Assembly: GCA_903858935.1 (NCBI GenBank)
Contig: CAIOKO010000227.1
Location: forward strand, 1 to 34,340
Length of the DNA stretch: 34,340 nucleotides
Source of the DNA: an uncultured Schlesneria sp.
GTDB taxonomy: Bacteria; Planctomycetota; Planctomycetia; Planctomycetales; Planctomycetaceae
Direction of reading: 5' to 3'
The position numbers were made by a program, and so were the translations under genes. Below are positions 1 to 9,012 of this stretch, in pieces. The stretch's first letter is position 1, and every line of letters starts with the position of its first letter. The notes under the pieces were generated by a model that was given only the letters and a program-made list of their open reading frames with translations, had not been told where the DNA came from and did no database searches.

Positions 1-55
1 CGATATCAGAGAAGAATCGGACGGCTTCGATTAGACTGGTTGGCGTGTTGCACAT
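1..55 (-). CDS. IS1595-family transposase, N-terminal fragment (cut by window edge)
   Basis: The ATG at 55-53 opens a frame reading MCNTPTSLIEAVRFFSDI and running off the left edge. The pattern xPTSLxEAVRxFsD is how many IS1595-family DDE transposases begin, just before their N-terminal zinc-ribbon. That is a family-level recognition from 18 residues only. A near-consensus promoter lies 36 bp upstream and a GAGAA stretch sits just before the ATG. Nothing can be said about the catalytic domain, so whether the gene is intact is unknown. Confidence 0.55.
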   Translation of the reverse strand, partial: MCNTPTSLIEAVRFFSDI

Positions 56-90
56 GATTCGGTTTCTCGGTTGACGTTCGTGACAACCGA

Positions 91-119
91 ATTATAACCG
101 GATAGCCGTGGTGAGTCAA
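91..119 (-). promoter_or_regulatory. Sigma-70 type promoter of the insertion-sequence transposase
   Basis: On the minus strand TTGACT (119-114) is followed after exactly 17 bp by a perfect TATAAT (96-91), reading towards the transposase ATG at 55. The -35 box sits at the junction with the GH92 gene, so part of it may come from the target. This is a common way for insertion sequences to gain expression. Confidence 0.6.
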
Positions 120-1843
120 GTATATCGTTCCCAATCGATATATGTCAACATTTCCGGTTCAAACGCCTCGGAAAAAGCCTTATTTGAGTCGCGTGGCTGA
201 AAAAACTGAGTTTCAGGATTCCAGAGATTGAGATAGAACCGGCCATGTTTTTGAAAAACTTGTGCCTCTTCGGAGTGCCCCAGAGCTTCGGCCAGTCGTG
301 CGATTGCCTGATCGGCATAACAGTATTCAATCGTGCTTGCGACCGACTTCTTCATCAGGTCCGCTGGACAGTATCCGTGCTTTAAATAATGCTCGACCCC
401 GACCCGTCCTGAAAACGGCGAGCCCGGCGTGACGGGGCCAAGAGCGGTTTTTCGCATGAACTGGTAGGCCGCTTCGGCATCAAATCCGCGAAGACCTTTC
501 AAATAGGACTCCGTGATGACAATGTCAGCCGGCGTTCCAAACATCGAACCCGTATATCCGCCACCCGCTGGCCATCGAGGCAGATATCCCCCCTGCTCTG
601 CCATCTTCAATAGAGACTTGAGCATATCCGTCTGTTCGCGCGGAGCGATCAAATTCAACAGCGGATGCACAGTCCGAAAGGTGTCCCACAGCGACATGTC
701 GGTGTAGTAATCAAACCCTTCGGCCTTGTGAATCTGGCGATCGAAACCGAGGTAGTCCCCATTCACATCGTTGAAAACCGTTGGCATCTGGAGTGAATGA
801 TAAAGCGCTGTACGAAAAATGACTCGTTGTCGATCAGTCCCGCCTGCCACCTGAACCCGAGCGAATTTCTCTTCCCATTCGGCAACGGCTTTTTCCAGGA
901 CTTGATCGAAATCAAAATTTCCTGCTTCCTGTTCCAGGTTGACACGAGCGTTCGCGATGCTGACATAAGAAATCGCCAGTTTCAGCTCCAGCGTCTGACG
1001 TTTGTTATCAGGCTTGAACCCCAGATCAACACCGACATCTTCTCCGCTGGCGGCATTGTTTCCCTTAGAAACCGTCTCGCTCTCCCATGTCGAGAATTCA
1101 GCGATCGGTTCGTTAAATTTCGCAACAAAATAAACTTTCAGTCCGCCGTATCGCTTGGAAAACGTCCCAAAAGTCTGAACCGACCCTTCCACCTCATTCG
1201 ACTCTGGCAAAATTCGTACGTCACCCGATTTACTCGAACCTTTGCCGAGTACGCTCGTCACGTGAATCAGTATGTGCGGCGTCTGGTCTGCCGAAAACGT
1301 GTAGCGGTGGATCCCCACGCGGCGGGTTGCTGTCAATTCGGCCAAAATCCCTATCTTTGAAATGCCTACTCCATAATAACCCGGAAACGCCAGTTCATCG
1401 GCATGTGAATATGGGACATTGAGTCCCTTGCGGAACGATTTTGCCGATTCGGCAACGCAAGGAATCACCAGAAAATTCCCCCCGTCGGTGGCTCCCGTCC
1501 CCGCCAGCCGCGTATGGCTGAAACCCAGGATGCGCGGATCAGAATAAAAGTAACCTGATGAGTTCGTCGCACGTTGACCCAGGCTGGACATCGTATCGGG
1601 ACTCAGTCGGACCATCCCAAACGGCAGGGTCGCACCCGGAAAGTTATTGCCGCACAGATACGAGATCCCTCCTGTTCCAATAAAGGGATTCACATCACGC
1701 CCCAATTGACCGCCCGGGACTGCGGGACTCGGCTTCCAGGATTCACCAGAAAAAGTATAGGAGTTCACACCGCCCTGTACGATCGCCAGGAAAAGGATCA
1801 CTAACCCGAATCGTCGATCCTGATGCGCGATTGAAAAAGTCAT
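116..1843 (-). pseudogene. GH92 family glycosidase (alpha-mannosidase type), C-terminus lost to an insertion
   Basis: The 575-residue product begins with an export-type N-terminus (hydrophobic about residues 12-27). It then shows the GH92 hallmarks GATLPFGMVRLSPDT (about 69-83) and DMSLWDTFRTVHPLL (about 380-394), with the TPADIVITESYLKG region after that. GH92 enzymes are exo-acting, calcium-dependent mannosidases, usually around 700-780 residues. Here the frame stops right after DWERYT, where relatives continue with a YVEG-type motif, and an IS1595-like end begins at that point. The missing C-terminal part normally carries the general-base aspartates, so the product should be inactive. The rest of the gene is expected beyond the left edge, on the other side of the insertion. 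The ATG at 1843 has only a weak GGA upstream. Confidence 0.85.
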
Positions 1844-1904
1844 GTGAAGTATCCGATTCCGTTAGAAGCAAGGCACCAGCCTGTCCGAATCTCGCAGGGT
1901 GGGT

Positions 1905-2310
1905 CGAGTTCTCGAGCTTAATCAAATCCACCGTTCAAATCCTCAAACGGAAGTTGGCCAAGTTGGGCAACTTCCGTTTTTTCAGGCATTTTATCACGCT
2001 TGAAGTTGGCCAACATCATAACCGTTGAAACACAACTTCATTTGCAAATTATTTAAAACAAATAACAGAACGACCCATAATTACACATCGCTCCTGAGCT
2101 GAAGGACAGTTCTGACGATACCCTGCCTGAATGCGCACTTTCTTCTCTTCGTTAACTTTGAGTCCTTCTGTTCAAAATCTTGTCTTCCGTTCGACTGTCG
2201 GCGTGGTTCCGTGAATTTTGGTGTCAAAGTTCGATCAACTTCGACCATTCTTCGTAAATCATAGGGTTTTTCGCGACTGTGTCCTCTTTTTTTGGAGGTG
2301 TTCGAGTTCG
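1905..2310 (+). repeat. Diverged direct repeat, copy 1
   Basis: Matches copy 2 (2698-3200) in order and orientation. Shared words include TTCAAATCCTCAAA, TTTTTCAGGCATTT, GAAGTTGGCCAAC, ACAGTTCTGAC, CTTCGTTAAC, CTTCCGTTCG and TGTCAAAGTTCG. The spacing to copy 2 grows from about 793 to about 877 bp because copy 2 holds extra sequence around 2825-2945. No reading frame is conserved between the copies, so it looks like a non-coding duplication that has decayed. Confidence 0.65.
1945..1982 (+). terminator. Intrinsic-terminator-like hairpin inside repeat copy 1
   Basis: CGGAAGTTG (1948-1956) and CAACTTCCG (1968-1976) form a perfect 9-bp stem, extended to 12 bp by flanking AAA/TTT, with an 11-nt loop. 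Six T residues follow (1977-1982). The form is that of a Rho-independent terminator on the plus strand, but no plus-strand gene ends upstream within the window. Copy 2 keeps a degenerate version at about 2743-2776. Confidence 0.5.
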
Positions 2311-2350
2311 ATCAAGTTCGACGCAGTTCGACCGACTTCGATCACGTTCA
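2306..2350. repeat. Short tandem decamer repeat, GTTCGAnnnn type
   Basis: GTTCG recurs at 2306, 2316 and 2326, followed by CTTCG at 2336 and GTTCA at 2346, an exact 10-bp period over 4.5 units. Related GTTCGA/CTTCGA words flank it at about 2229-2250 and in repeat copy 2 near 3106-3200. A one-helical-turn spacing could stack protein sites or favour curvature; that is inference. Confidence 0.55.
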
Positions 2351-2697
2351 AATCTCATCACTCCTCCCAGGCGAGTCGAGGATGTTAGTCCTCGAATTCT
2401 TCTCCCCCAGACGCGGGTCAGAAAAAATGGCTTACATGACGAAAGAGTTGGTGTACATGTCCAAAAATCCTTGGGCAACAATAGGATTTCTCGGGCAACA
2501 TTGGTGATTGACAGACCTTGTTCAACATTTCCGTCGTGGGAAAGTTTGAGCAACTCTGGTAGGCAACATTACCAAAAAAGGGGAACCAAGGATGGGAAAC
2601 ATTGGCGGCGGTCGGGCAACTATCGAATCAGATTGAAAATTGATGGACGAAGTCTGCCGTAAAACGCGGCGATCACATCTGGCGACGCAGCGTCTAT

Positions 2698-3200
2698 TCG
2701 AGTCTTCAAATCTAATCAAATCCTCCATTCAAATCCTCAAAAATGTTTGGCCAACTTGGCCAAGTTCCGATTTTTCAGGCATTTCATCACGTTTGAAGTT
2801 GGCCAACTTTACCCGTTCTTGCTTCGTCGCCGGGAGAGCGAGTTTCACCCGAGCCGTCGTTTTCGTTCGAGTCTTGGAGGCCCAACCTACCAGGAAAAAC
2901 GCAAGAATCGGGAAATACAAAGACGTTTGAATAGAAGTTAATGAAGGAATTCCGAATGAAGCATTTACCCCGAGCGGTCAGAACAGTTCTGACCGCATCC
3001 TGGCTGGATGCGCGTTTTCTTCCCTTCGTTAACATTGTGTCATTCTGTTCACAATCTTCACTTCCGTTCGGCTGTCATCCCGCACCAGAAAATTGGATGT
3101 CAAAGTTCGCGCGACTTCGCCCATTCCTCGTATTTCATTGGGCATTCAAAGTCAATTTCCATTTTTTCGTAGTAAAAAAAGTTCGCGTGAGTTCGAATTT
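2698..3200 (+). repeat. Diverged direct repeat, copy 2
   Basis: Second copy of the sequence at 1905-2310, with an internal extra segment of roughly 90-120 bp (about 2825-2945). It ends in sequence resembling the GTTCGA-rich part of copy 1. No conserved frame is seen. Confidence 0.6.
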
Positions 3201-3885
3201 ATCCGTTCCCGGTATGAGAGTCATACCCAGATTCGGCATAGACTCGACGCCACCCACAATGCAAGCAACGAGCCGCTACCGATCGCCTGCCGAAAACAAC
3301 GATTGCCGCTCGGTCCGTAAGAGATACGGGGCTCCGTTGTGTCAAAGGTCAAGTGTCGACGTCAAGTTTTGGTCTCGGAAATCCAGGCGAGCCAGGCCGA
3401 TTCGGCCAGAAAGCTGACGAAGCGCATGTGATACGTAGACCAGCCTGAGAAACGAAAGCGATGTCTTGAACTTTCTACGTATTACTCTTTCATGACCACT
3501 TTCAAGTCGCTTCGGCTCGGCCTTCGCGAATCACTTCGACTGCTCTCACAAACAGCGACATGATATTACAAAGATAGGTGTCGCTTGTCAATAAGAGCGA
3601 TAACTGTTGTCTTAACAATTCAAGGTACTCATGAGAGTTTTCGCTGGTTGTTGGAGGTGCACTCCGCTCCGCACGCGGCCACGTGACCATGCCATCGCCA
3701 AACGCGTCACCCTTATCCTGTTTTGGCTTCAGAAAAAGGGTTCAGAAAGCTCTCGACCCGAAGTCGTCACACCGTACTTTGAAAGGTCCGTGTCACCAGA
3801 GGCATTCCGTACACGGAATGGTTCAGTATCACCATTGCATTTTGTTGTTTGGTCGAAAAAGATATGACAGCAAAAGCGGGTTGTC

Positions 3886-4054
3886 CAAAGTCGCCATCAT
3901 CGCTCCACGTGAGGAGTATTGTTAGACAACCCACCGGATTTCAATCCGCATTCTCTCAAATCAGAAATTCAAACGGAATATCTGTCCCAATGCCTCGGCA
4001 ACATTTAAATTGTTTCCGACGGATGCTCATCACGCGGTGTGATAATGGCCTCTG
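3886..4054 (+). repeat. MITE-like element, copy A (about 169 bp, inverted-repeat ends)
   Basis: The left end starts CAAAGTCGCCATCATCGC and the right end is its imperfect inverse, ending GGTGTGATAATGGCC. The interior (AATTCAAACGGAATAT then CGGCAACATTTAAATTG) aligns with the copies at 18078-18250 (same orientation) and 13991-14161 (opposite orientation). There is no coding capacity. It ends 133 bp before the GTG start of the next gene, so it may lie in that gene's leader or promoter region. Confidence 0.75.
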
Positions 4055-4186
4055 ATCAGGTCAACGCGTGCGATTGAGAGTTGATTCGAAATTGCTTATA
4101 AGGCAGTTGGAACGGAGCCCCGCGAATCTGCGGGCGTGTGCAGCCTGAACCAAACTTGACGTTCCGTCATCGGGGAATCGACCGGG

Positions 4187-5845
4187 GTGGTGGCCAACGT
4201 GAGCCTTGGATCAATTATTCGGTTTGTTGTCATCAGCGGCGCGGTCGTTTTCTTCTTGGCAGCGATCGGATCGGTTGTCTTGTGCATCTTTGGAATCGAT
4301 CCGTCCCGTTCGCTGGCAAGTTCCGCCATCGATGATAAGGTTACAACTGTGCAAGCTCAGGAATTCTGTGGTGCGTGCCACAGCACTCCTCAACCTGACC
4401 TCATGCCTCGCAATGCGTGGGCGGACGAAATTGACAAGGGATACCGTCGTTATCAAGAGTCAGGTCGGCACGACTTAAAGGTGCCGGACAAGGTGGTCAT
4501 CACCGAGTATTATTCTCGTCTTGCCAGCAGCTCGGTATACGTTCCGAACGCTCCGGAAAGCTCAAAAAGTCCTGTCGAGTTTCTCGCAGAAGAGATCGAT
4601 CTTCCCGAGGAATTCGACGCGCCCGCCGTCTCATTCCTGAACGTCACGCATTCCCGCTCAGGCCCAAGCAATCCGGCGTCGGAGCTATTGCTCTGCGACA
4701 TGCTGTCGGGGTCGGTCAATCGCTTTGCATGGAACGACGGAAAGATGTCGAATTCGCAGATTGGAAAGCTGAAACACCCCGCTCACATCGTCGCCTGCAG
4801 TTTCAATGGCGGAGTCGATTTGGATTATCTTGTCGCGGATCTGGGTGTTTTGACGCCGTCTGATGTAAGGCAAGGCTCAGTTACACTGTTCCGTCGGTCA
4901 GCAGATCAGCAGTCATTGACTCCGACCACGATTATCGATGGCCTGGGGCGTGTTGCCGATGCTGAACTCGCGGACCTGGACGGCGACGGTGACAACGATT
5001 TCGTCGTGGCGGAATTTGGCCATCAGCGTTTCGGTCGATTACTTTGGCTCGAAACGGTGTCGACCACAGCGGGACGTCCCGAGACCAAATTGCATGTGAT
5101 CGATGATCGCCACGGTTCAATCCACGCACCTGTTGTCGACCTCGATGGAGATGGAGATCTGGATCTGGTGGTCTTGATCAGCCAGGAACATGAGACGATC
5201 GTGGCGTACTTGAATGACGGTCACGGGCAATTCAAGCCGCGCACATTGTTTGAGGCCGACAATCCCTCGTTTGGCTGTTCGGGACTGGAGTTGGCCGATC
5301 TCGATCAGGACGGCGATCTCGACATTCTTTTCACCAACGGCGACACGCTGGATACGATGCTGATCCAGCCGTTTCACGGGGTGAACTGGCTCGAAAACAC
5401 CGGCTCCTTCAAATACGAATTTCATCAGTTGGCCCCCCTGCCAGGTGCGGTGCGGGCTGTCGCAGGAGACTTTGATGGCGATGGCGATCTGGATATCGCT
5501 GCCGTCGCCTTCTGCCCCGGGCTGTTACACTTTCAAATGCGTCCTGGTCTTCTCGACACGATCATTTTGCTGGAACAGAAAGCCCCCGGTCAATTCGAAC
5601 GACATTCGCTGGAACGATCAAAGCTTGGGCACGTCGCGACCGCGGCCGGACACATGGCAATCGCGGCGGGAGATTTCGATGGTGACCACGATCTCGACCT
5701 TGCCGTCGGAGAATTTTCAGGACCCAACGATCACCAGCAGCACGCGTCAGGAAAACGTCGGAAGCACCGCTGGCTGACGATCCACTGGAACCAGACGAAA
5801 GCAAACGATCCACGGAATACGAAGGCAAACGACGCCAGCAACTGA
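4187..5845 (+). CDS. Membrane-anchored heme-binding FG-GAP/VCBS repeat protein
   Basis: The 552-residue product has one N-terminal membrane segment (about 11-35) and a single c-type heme motif, CGACH at residues 61-65. At least five calcium-binding FG-GAP/VCBS turns follow, such as DLDGDGDNDFVV, DLDGDGDLDLVV, DLDQDGDLDILF and DFDGDGDLDIAA, which suggest a beta-propeller outside the cytoplasmic membrane. Such proteins are common in planctomycetes; no substrate is known to me. The start is GTG at 4187 (GTG at 4190 also possible) with only a weak GGGGAA upstream. It converges with the TPR/ASPIC protein, leaving 34 bp between stops, and the shared fold type hints at related roles. The C-terminus is low-complexity, with a near-repeated KANDxxN unit. 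Confidence 0.85.
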   Translation: MVANVSLGSIIRFVVISGAVVFFLAAIGSVVLCIFGIDPSRSLASSAIDDKVTTVQAQEFCGACHSTPQPDLMPRNAWADEIDKGYRRYQESGRHDLKVPDKVVITEYYSRLASSSVYVPNAPESSKSPVEFLAEEIDLPEEFDAPAVSFLNVTHSRSGPSNPASELLLCDMLSGSVNRFAWNDGKMSNSQIGKLKHPAHIVACSFNGGVDLDYLVADLGVLTPSDVRQGSVTLFRRSADQQSLTPTTIIDGLGRVADAELADLDGDGDNDFVVAEFGHQRFGRLLWLETVSTTAGRPETKLHVIDDRHGSIHAPVVDLDGDGDLDLVVLISQEHETIVAYLNDGHGQFKPRTLFEADNPSFGCSGLELADLDQDGDLDILFTNGDTLDTMLIQPFHGVNWLENTGSFKYEFHQLAPLPGAVRAVAGDFDGDGDLDIAAVAFCPGLLHFQMRPGLLDTIILLEQKAPGQFERHSLERSKLGHVATAAGHMAIAAGDFDGDHDLDLAVGEFSGPNDHQQHASGKRRKHRWLTIHWNQTKANDPRNTKANDASN

Positions 5846-5879
5846 CCGCTGGTATTGAACATCGAGAAATCCAGCTGAA

Positions 5880-8852
5880 TCATTCGATTCGGCGAATCCA
5901 GTCTCGTTTTCCTTCAATCGCGATCCAGTCGCCGCTCAAGATGACGTCACTCGTCACCGAGACGTTTCCTGAAGGCCACCGGATTTCCACGCGACTGACG
6001 CGTTCGACAGCCCCCAGACAGATTTCCAGAACACGCTCGTTGCTCGATTCATAGCCGTCACCAGCAGTCAGCTGGTAAACGCGTTCATCACCGGATTGTT
6101 CGGCAATTGTCACTTTGGCACCAATGGCATCGCGACTGCTTTGTGTACCGACGAGTCTCAGGCGGAGTGATTGAAACGGCGATTCTGTTTGATTGACAGC
6201 CAGTAATACGGGCCCCTCCAGGTCGGTCGCAATAACGTCGGTTCGGCCGTCACGATTCCAGTCCAATAATGCCGTTCCCCGTCCCAGGCGTGGCACGTCG
6301 AACAGTTCCCCTGCGTCTCTGGCAAACAGCTCCGTGAAACGCCCATCCGGACGCCCTCGGAAGAATTGAGCCTTCATTTGAAACTGCTCACCTTCGAATT
6401 CGTCAATGTGACCATTCAGGACGACGATGTCATACCAGCCATCACGGTCGGCATCGAGAAACTGTGTACCAAAACCAAGTTGATCGTGACTCGGCTCTCG
6501 CAGTCCGGCGAACTGAGTTGCATCACGATAGAACCCACCGGGCTGCGACAGGTAAAGAGTATTGGATTCCCTGGCAAAGTTGGTGATAAACAGGTCCGGT
6601 TGACGATCCCGGTTGACGTCGGCGCAGGCAACACCCATACAGGCTTGCGCAAGTCCGAATTCGTCGAACGCAACGGCTCGTAAAAGAGCCTCGTCGACAA
6701 ACTGAACGGGTTGTCCCTTGGCAGATTGCTGATTGATCAGCAGATAGTTCGCCGTCATGTCATTGGCCACAAAAATGTCCGGCCGCCCGTCGCCATTGAA
6801 ATCGGCGACCACCAGGCCAAGTCCCATTCCCAGCGGCAGGTCCAATCCGGCTTCCGACTGTCTCTCAAGAAAATTCCCATCGCCAAGATTGTCGGAGACG
6901 GTGTCGGGTACCGGATCGAAAAATGTCGGCCGGCAAACCTTGTGGTGTCCTTTGGAGTCGGGGCAGGTACGTGTCAGCAAGTCTTTGCCTTGAGCGTAGT
7001 TCACATCAAACAACTCGGGCATTCCGTCACCATTAAGATCTGCGATGGCGCAACTGACAGTCCAGAAACTCTGCTTCAGTCCGGCTTCGTCGGTGGCATC
7101 CGTGAATGATCCGTCTCCATTATTCCGGTAAAGCCTGTTTCGTCCAAAGTTGGCGACGTAAACATCCGGAAATCCATCGTTATTGTAATCACCTGCAGCA
7201 GCCCCCTGGGAATAGGACGTCTCATGAATTCTTGTGAACTGCGTGACATCTTCAAATCGGTTCCCGCTCTGGTTGCGATAGAGCGCATCCGACGGCCCTT
7301 GTGGCGTACCCGCTGGCGACGTACTTCCCTGCGCAAAGAACAGATCGGGCCAGCCGTCCATGTCGAAATCGAGGACTGCGACTCCAGCCCCCATCGTTTC
7401 AAAGATTTTTCGACCGCTGCCGGGTGTATAGGAATTGACATACCGAAAGCCGAGTCCGACCCGCTGGGCCTGATCTTCAAAGTGGATTTCTGATTGATGT
7501 TTATTGACGATTTCGGAAGATTTGCGATCCGGAGAATTTTGCAAGGACCAGTCTGGCAAAGGAAATCGCTCCCACGAAAAGTCGCTGCCCGGCAGGCTAC
7601 CAGGTTTCGTACGAGGAAGATCCGCAGTTAATAAAGGTTTGATTCTTTTTCGGCAAGCGACGACGGAGGGGTTGTTGGGTGGGAACGTCAATTCGTGAAT
7701 GTCACACCAACCCCAAGCCTCCCATAATCGCCCGACCGCTTCGAGTTCTTCAATCATCGGCAAAATCGATTCGGCGGCGCGTGGTTCAACAAGACGCTCG
7801 TTCAGATCAACGATCCTCTGCATTCGGCGACCGCGTTCGGTAAAGGCGTTGCCAAGTTCTGATTCGTCGAGCGTTTTCAACAGTTGCCCGAGCAGAACCG
7901 TGGTCGACAGTTGCTCTGGCTCACGGATCAGGGCCTCATGTAAACAGCGGATCGCCGATGCCGTTTTACCGCACGTAGATAACCATTTGCCTCGCGCGGA
8001 CCAGATGCGTGCATCGTCGACCGCTTCCGGATTTACATGAGAGATCCAATCAAGAAACTTTTCGGGCAAGAACCGGGCATACAGTTCGGCGAGGGCACCT
8101 TGTGCTTCAATATCGTCAGGATGGGCCGTGGTGATCTGTGTGAGAAGCCGCTCTGCGACCTCAATGTGTTTCAAGTACAGCTTATCCAGCGTTTTGGCCA
8201 ATAAGGGCGATTTGTCTGTCGGATCGGCTTGGAGAATCGCATCCAGGCGATTTTTGTCGACAAGTCGTGGAACAAGCGCCGTCAGCAGGATCAAATCCCC
8301 CCGGGTGAATTCGTCCCGTTTCACCAGTTCAAGAATACACCGGGCCGTCTCGCGAGAATGGCCGGTTACGGCCGCAATCTGCTCTTGCATCTGTAACGAG
8401 AACCGCACTCGAACGGACAGATTTTCCGAGATTCTGAATGCGCTTTTCGCAGGGCGGACGAAATTTTGTCTCATCCAGAGACTGCCAAGCTTGATACAGA
8501 GCTCACCTGCATCTGCAGGGTTAAGTCGTGAGAATTCCTCCAATGCGGCAAGTGAGCGATCAAATTGGCCACTTTGCCCAGTCGCCTCAGCGAGTAGCTT
8601 CCAGGCGGATGAAGACTTTTGCGACTGACCGATGGCAGATTCCGCAGACTTTATAGCAAGGGAGAAGTCGCGATGTGACAGCGCCACTCTGCCTGTTTCG
8701 ACAAGCTTTTCCGCAGCCGTTGTCGTAAAAAAAAACCAATACAGAAACCCCGCGATCGAAGTGAAACCCCCGATCAACATCAGTTCGCGAACCCAACCAC
8801 GACGTTGCGATGGCTGTGTATTGCTTGTCATCGCGATCACACACCTTGGCAT
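5880..8852 (-). CDS. TPR, FG-GAP and ASPIC/UnbV domain protein (CRTAC1-like)
   Basis: The 990-residue product has an N-terminal membrane segment (about 27-46) and a TPR-like helical region (about 48-340). A seven-unit FG-GAP propeller spans roughly 485-860, with turns such as DFDMDGWPDLFF, DYNNDGFPDVYV, DLNGDGMPELFD, DFNGDGRPDIFV and DWNRDGRTDVIA. A C-terminal ASPIC/UnbV domain (about 895-975) includes GDGYESSNERVLEICLG and the VEIRWPSG motif. This architecture is widespread in planctomycetes and acidobacteria; its biochemical role is not established. An internal ATG at 8831 is an alternative start and would begin just before the basic stretch preceding the membrane anchor. It is convergent with the heme FG-GAP gene. 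Confidence 0.88.
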   Translation of the reverse strand: MPRCVIAMTSNTQPSQRRGWVRELMLIGGFTSIAGFLYWFFFTTTAAEKLVETGRVALSHRDFSLAIKSAESAIGQSQKSSSAWKLLAEATGQSGQFDRSLAALEEFSRLNPADAGELCIKLGSLWMRQNFVRPAKSAFRISENLSVRVRFSLQMQEQIAAVTGHSRETARCILELVKRDEFTRGDLILLTALVPRLVDKNRLDAILQADPTDKSPLLAKTLDKLYLKHIEVAERLLTQITTAHPDDIEAQGALAELYARFLPEKFLDWISHVNPEAVDDARIWSARGKWLSTCGKTASAIRCLHEALIREPEQLSTTVLLGQLLKTLDESELGNAFTERGRRMQRIVDLNERLVEPRAAESILPMIEELEAVGRLWEAWGWCDIHELTFPPNNPSVVACRKRIKPLLTADLPRTKPGSLPGSDFSWERFPLPDWSLQNSPDRKSSEIVNKHQSEIHFEDQAQRVGLGFRYVNSYTPGSGRKIFETMGAGVAVLDFDMDGWPDLFFAQGSTSPAGTPQGPSDALYRNQSGNRFEDVTQFTRIHETSYSQGAAAGDYNNDGFPDVYVANFGRNRLYRNNGDGSFTDATDEAGLKQSFWTVSCAIADLNGDGMPELFDVNYAQGKDLLTRTCPDSKGHHKVCRPTFFDPVPDTVSDNLGDGNFLERQSEAGLDLPLGMGLGLVVADFNGDGRPDIFVANDMTANYLLINQQSAKGQPVQFVDEALLRAVAFDEFGLAQACMGVACADVNRDRQPDLFITNFARESNTLYLSQPGGFYRDATQFAGLREPSHDQLGFGTQFLDADRDGWYDIVVLNGHIDEFEGEQFQMKAQFFRGRPDGRFTELFARDAGELFDVPRLGRGTALLDWNRDGRTDVIATDLEGPVLLAVNQTESPFQSLRLRLVGTQSSRDAIGAKVTIAEQSGDERVYQLTAGDGYESSNERVLEICLGAVERVSRVEIRWPSGNVSVTSDVILSGDWIAIEGKRDWIRRIE

Positions 8853-8917
8853 GCCACGACGCGATCGGTTTCACCGCAAGCGGAAATCATAATCTTCGCC
8901 GCGGATGAGATAGAAAC

Positions 8918-8950
8918 GAGGCCGCAGTGAGCAATCCCCACTGCGACCTC
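8918..8950 (-). terminator. Stem-loop after the DUF1559 gene
   Basis: GAGG-CGCAGTG (8918-8921, 8923-8929) pairs with CACTGCG-CCTC (8939-8945, 8947-8950) around a 9-nt loop with one internal mismatch. On the minus strand the stem is followed by GTTTCTAT, a weak T-rich tail. It lies 63 bp past the DUF1559 stop and probably ends that transcript. Confidence 0.55.
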
Positions 8951-9012
8951 TCAAAAGTGATCGTTCATCGATCCTAAGTTATTGTCGGCACCCACGCCAC
9001 AACGGGTCTCGC

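Larger units (their letters stand above)
1..119 (-). mobile_element. End of an IS1595-like insertion sequence (runs off the left edge)
   Basis: This stretch carries a promoter and the first 18 codons of a transposase reading leftwards out of the window. The GH92 reading frame entering from the right matches its family up to ERYT and then stops at once, so the element-chromosome junction is placed at about 116-119. IS1595-type elements usually duplicate about 8 bp of target. The other end, the flanking duplication and the terminal inverted repeat lie outside the window or cannot be confirmed without the second end, so the exact boundary is an estimate. Confidence 0.6.
1844..4186. other. 2.3-kb stretch without a convincing gene, rich in degenerate repeats
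   Basis: Many short overlapping frames occur on both strands but none has a family resemblance or a good ribosome-binding site. The stretch holds a terminator-like hairpin (1945-1982), two diverged copies of a 400-500 bp sequence (1905-2310 and 2698-3200), a decamer repeat (2306-2350), spaced GGGCAACA-like words between about 2470 and 2630, and a MITE-like element (3886-4054). A 62-codon minus frame at 3502-3690 ends in a helix-like, protein-like stretch but is too weak to call. Confidence 0.6.

Noticed and set aside
797-1360. 187-codon plus-strand ORF
   Set aside because: It is antisense to the well-supported GH92 frame and has no recognisable domain.
2306-2350. CRISPR-like array
   Set aside because: The 10-bp period has no spacer-length variation and repeats are far too short; no cas genes are present.
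2224-3035. Cluster of 60-158 codon frames on both strands
   Set aside because: They overlap each other, lack ribosome-binding sites and fall in the decayed direct repeat; no family resemblance.
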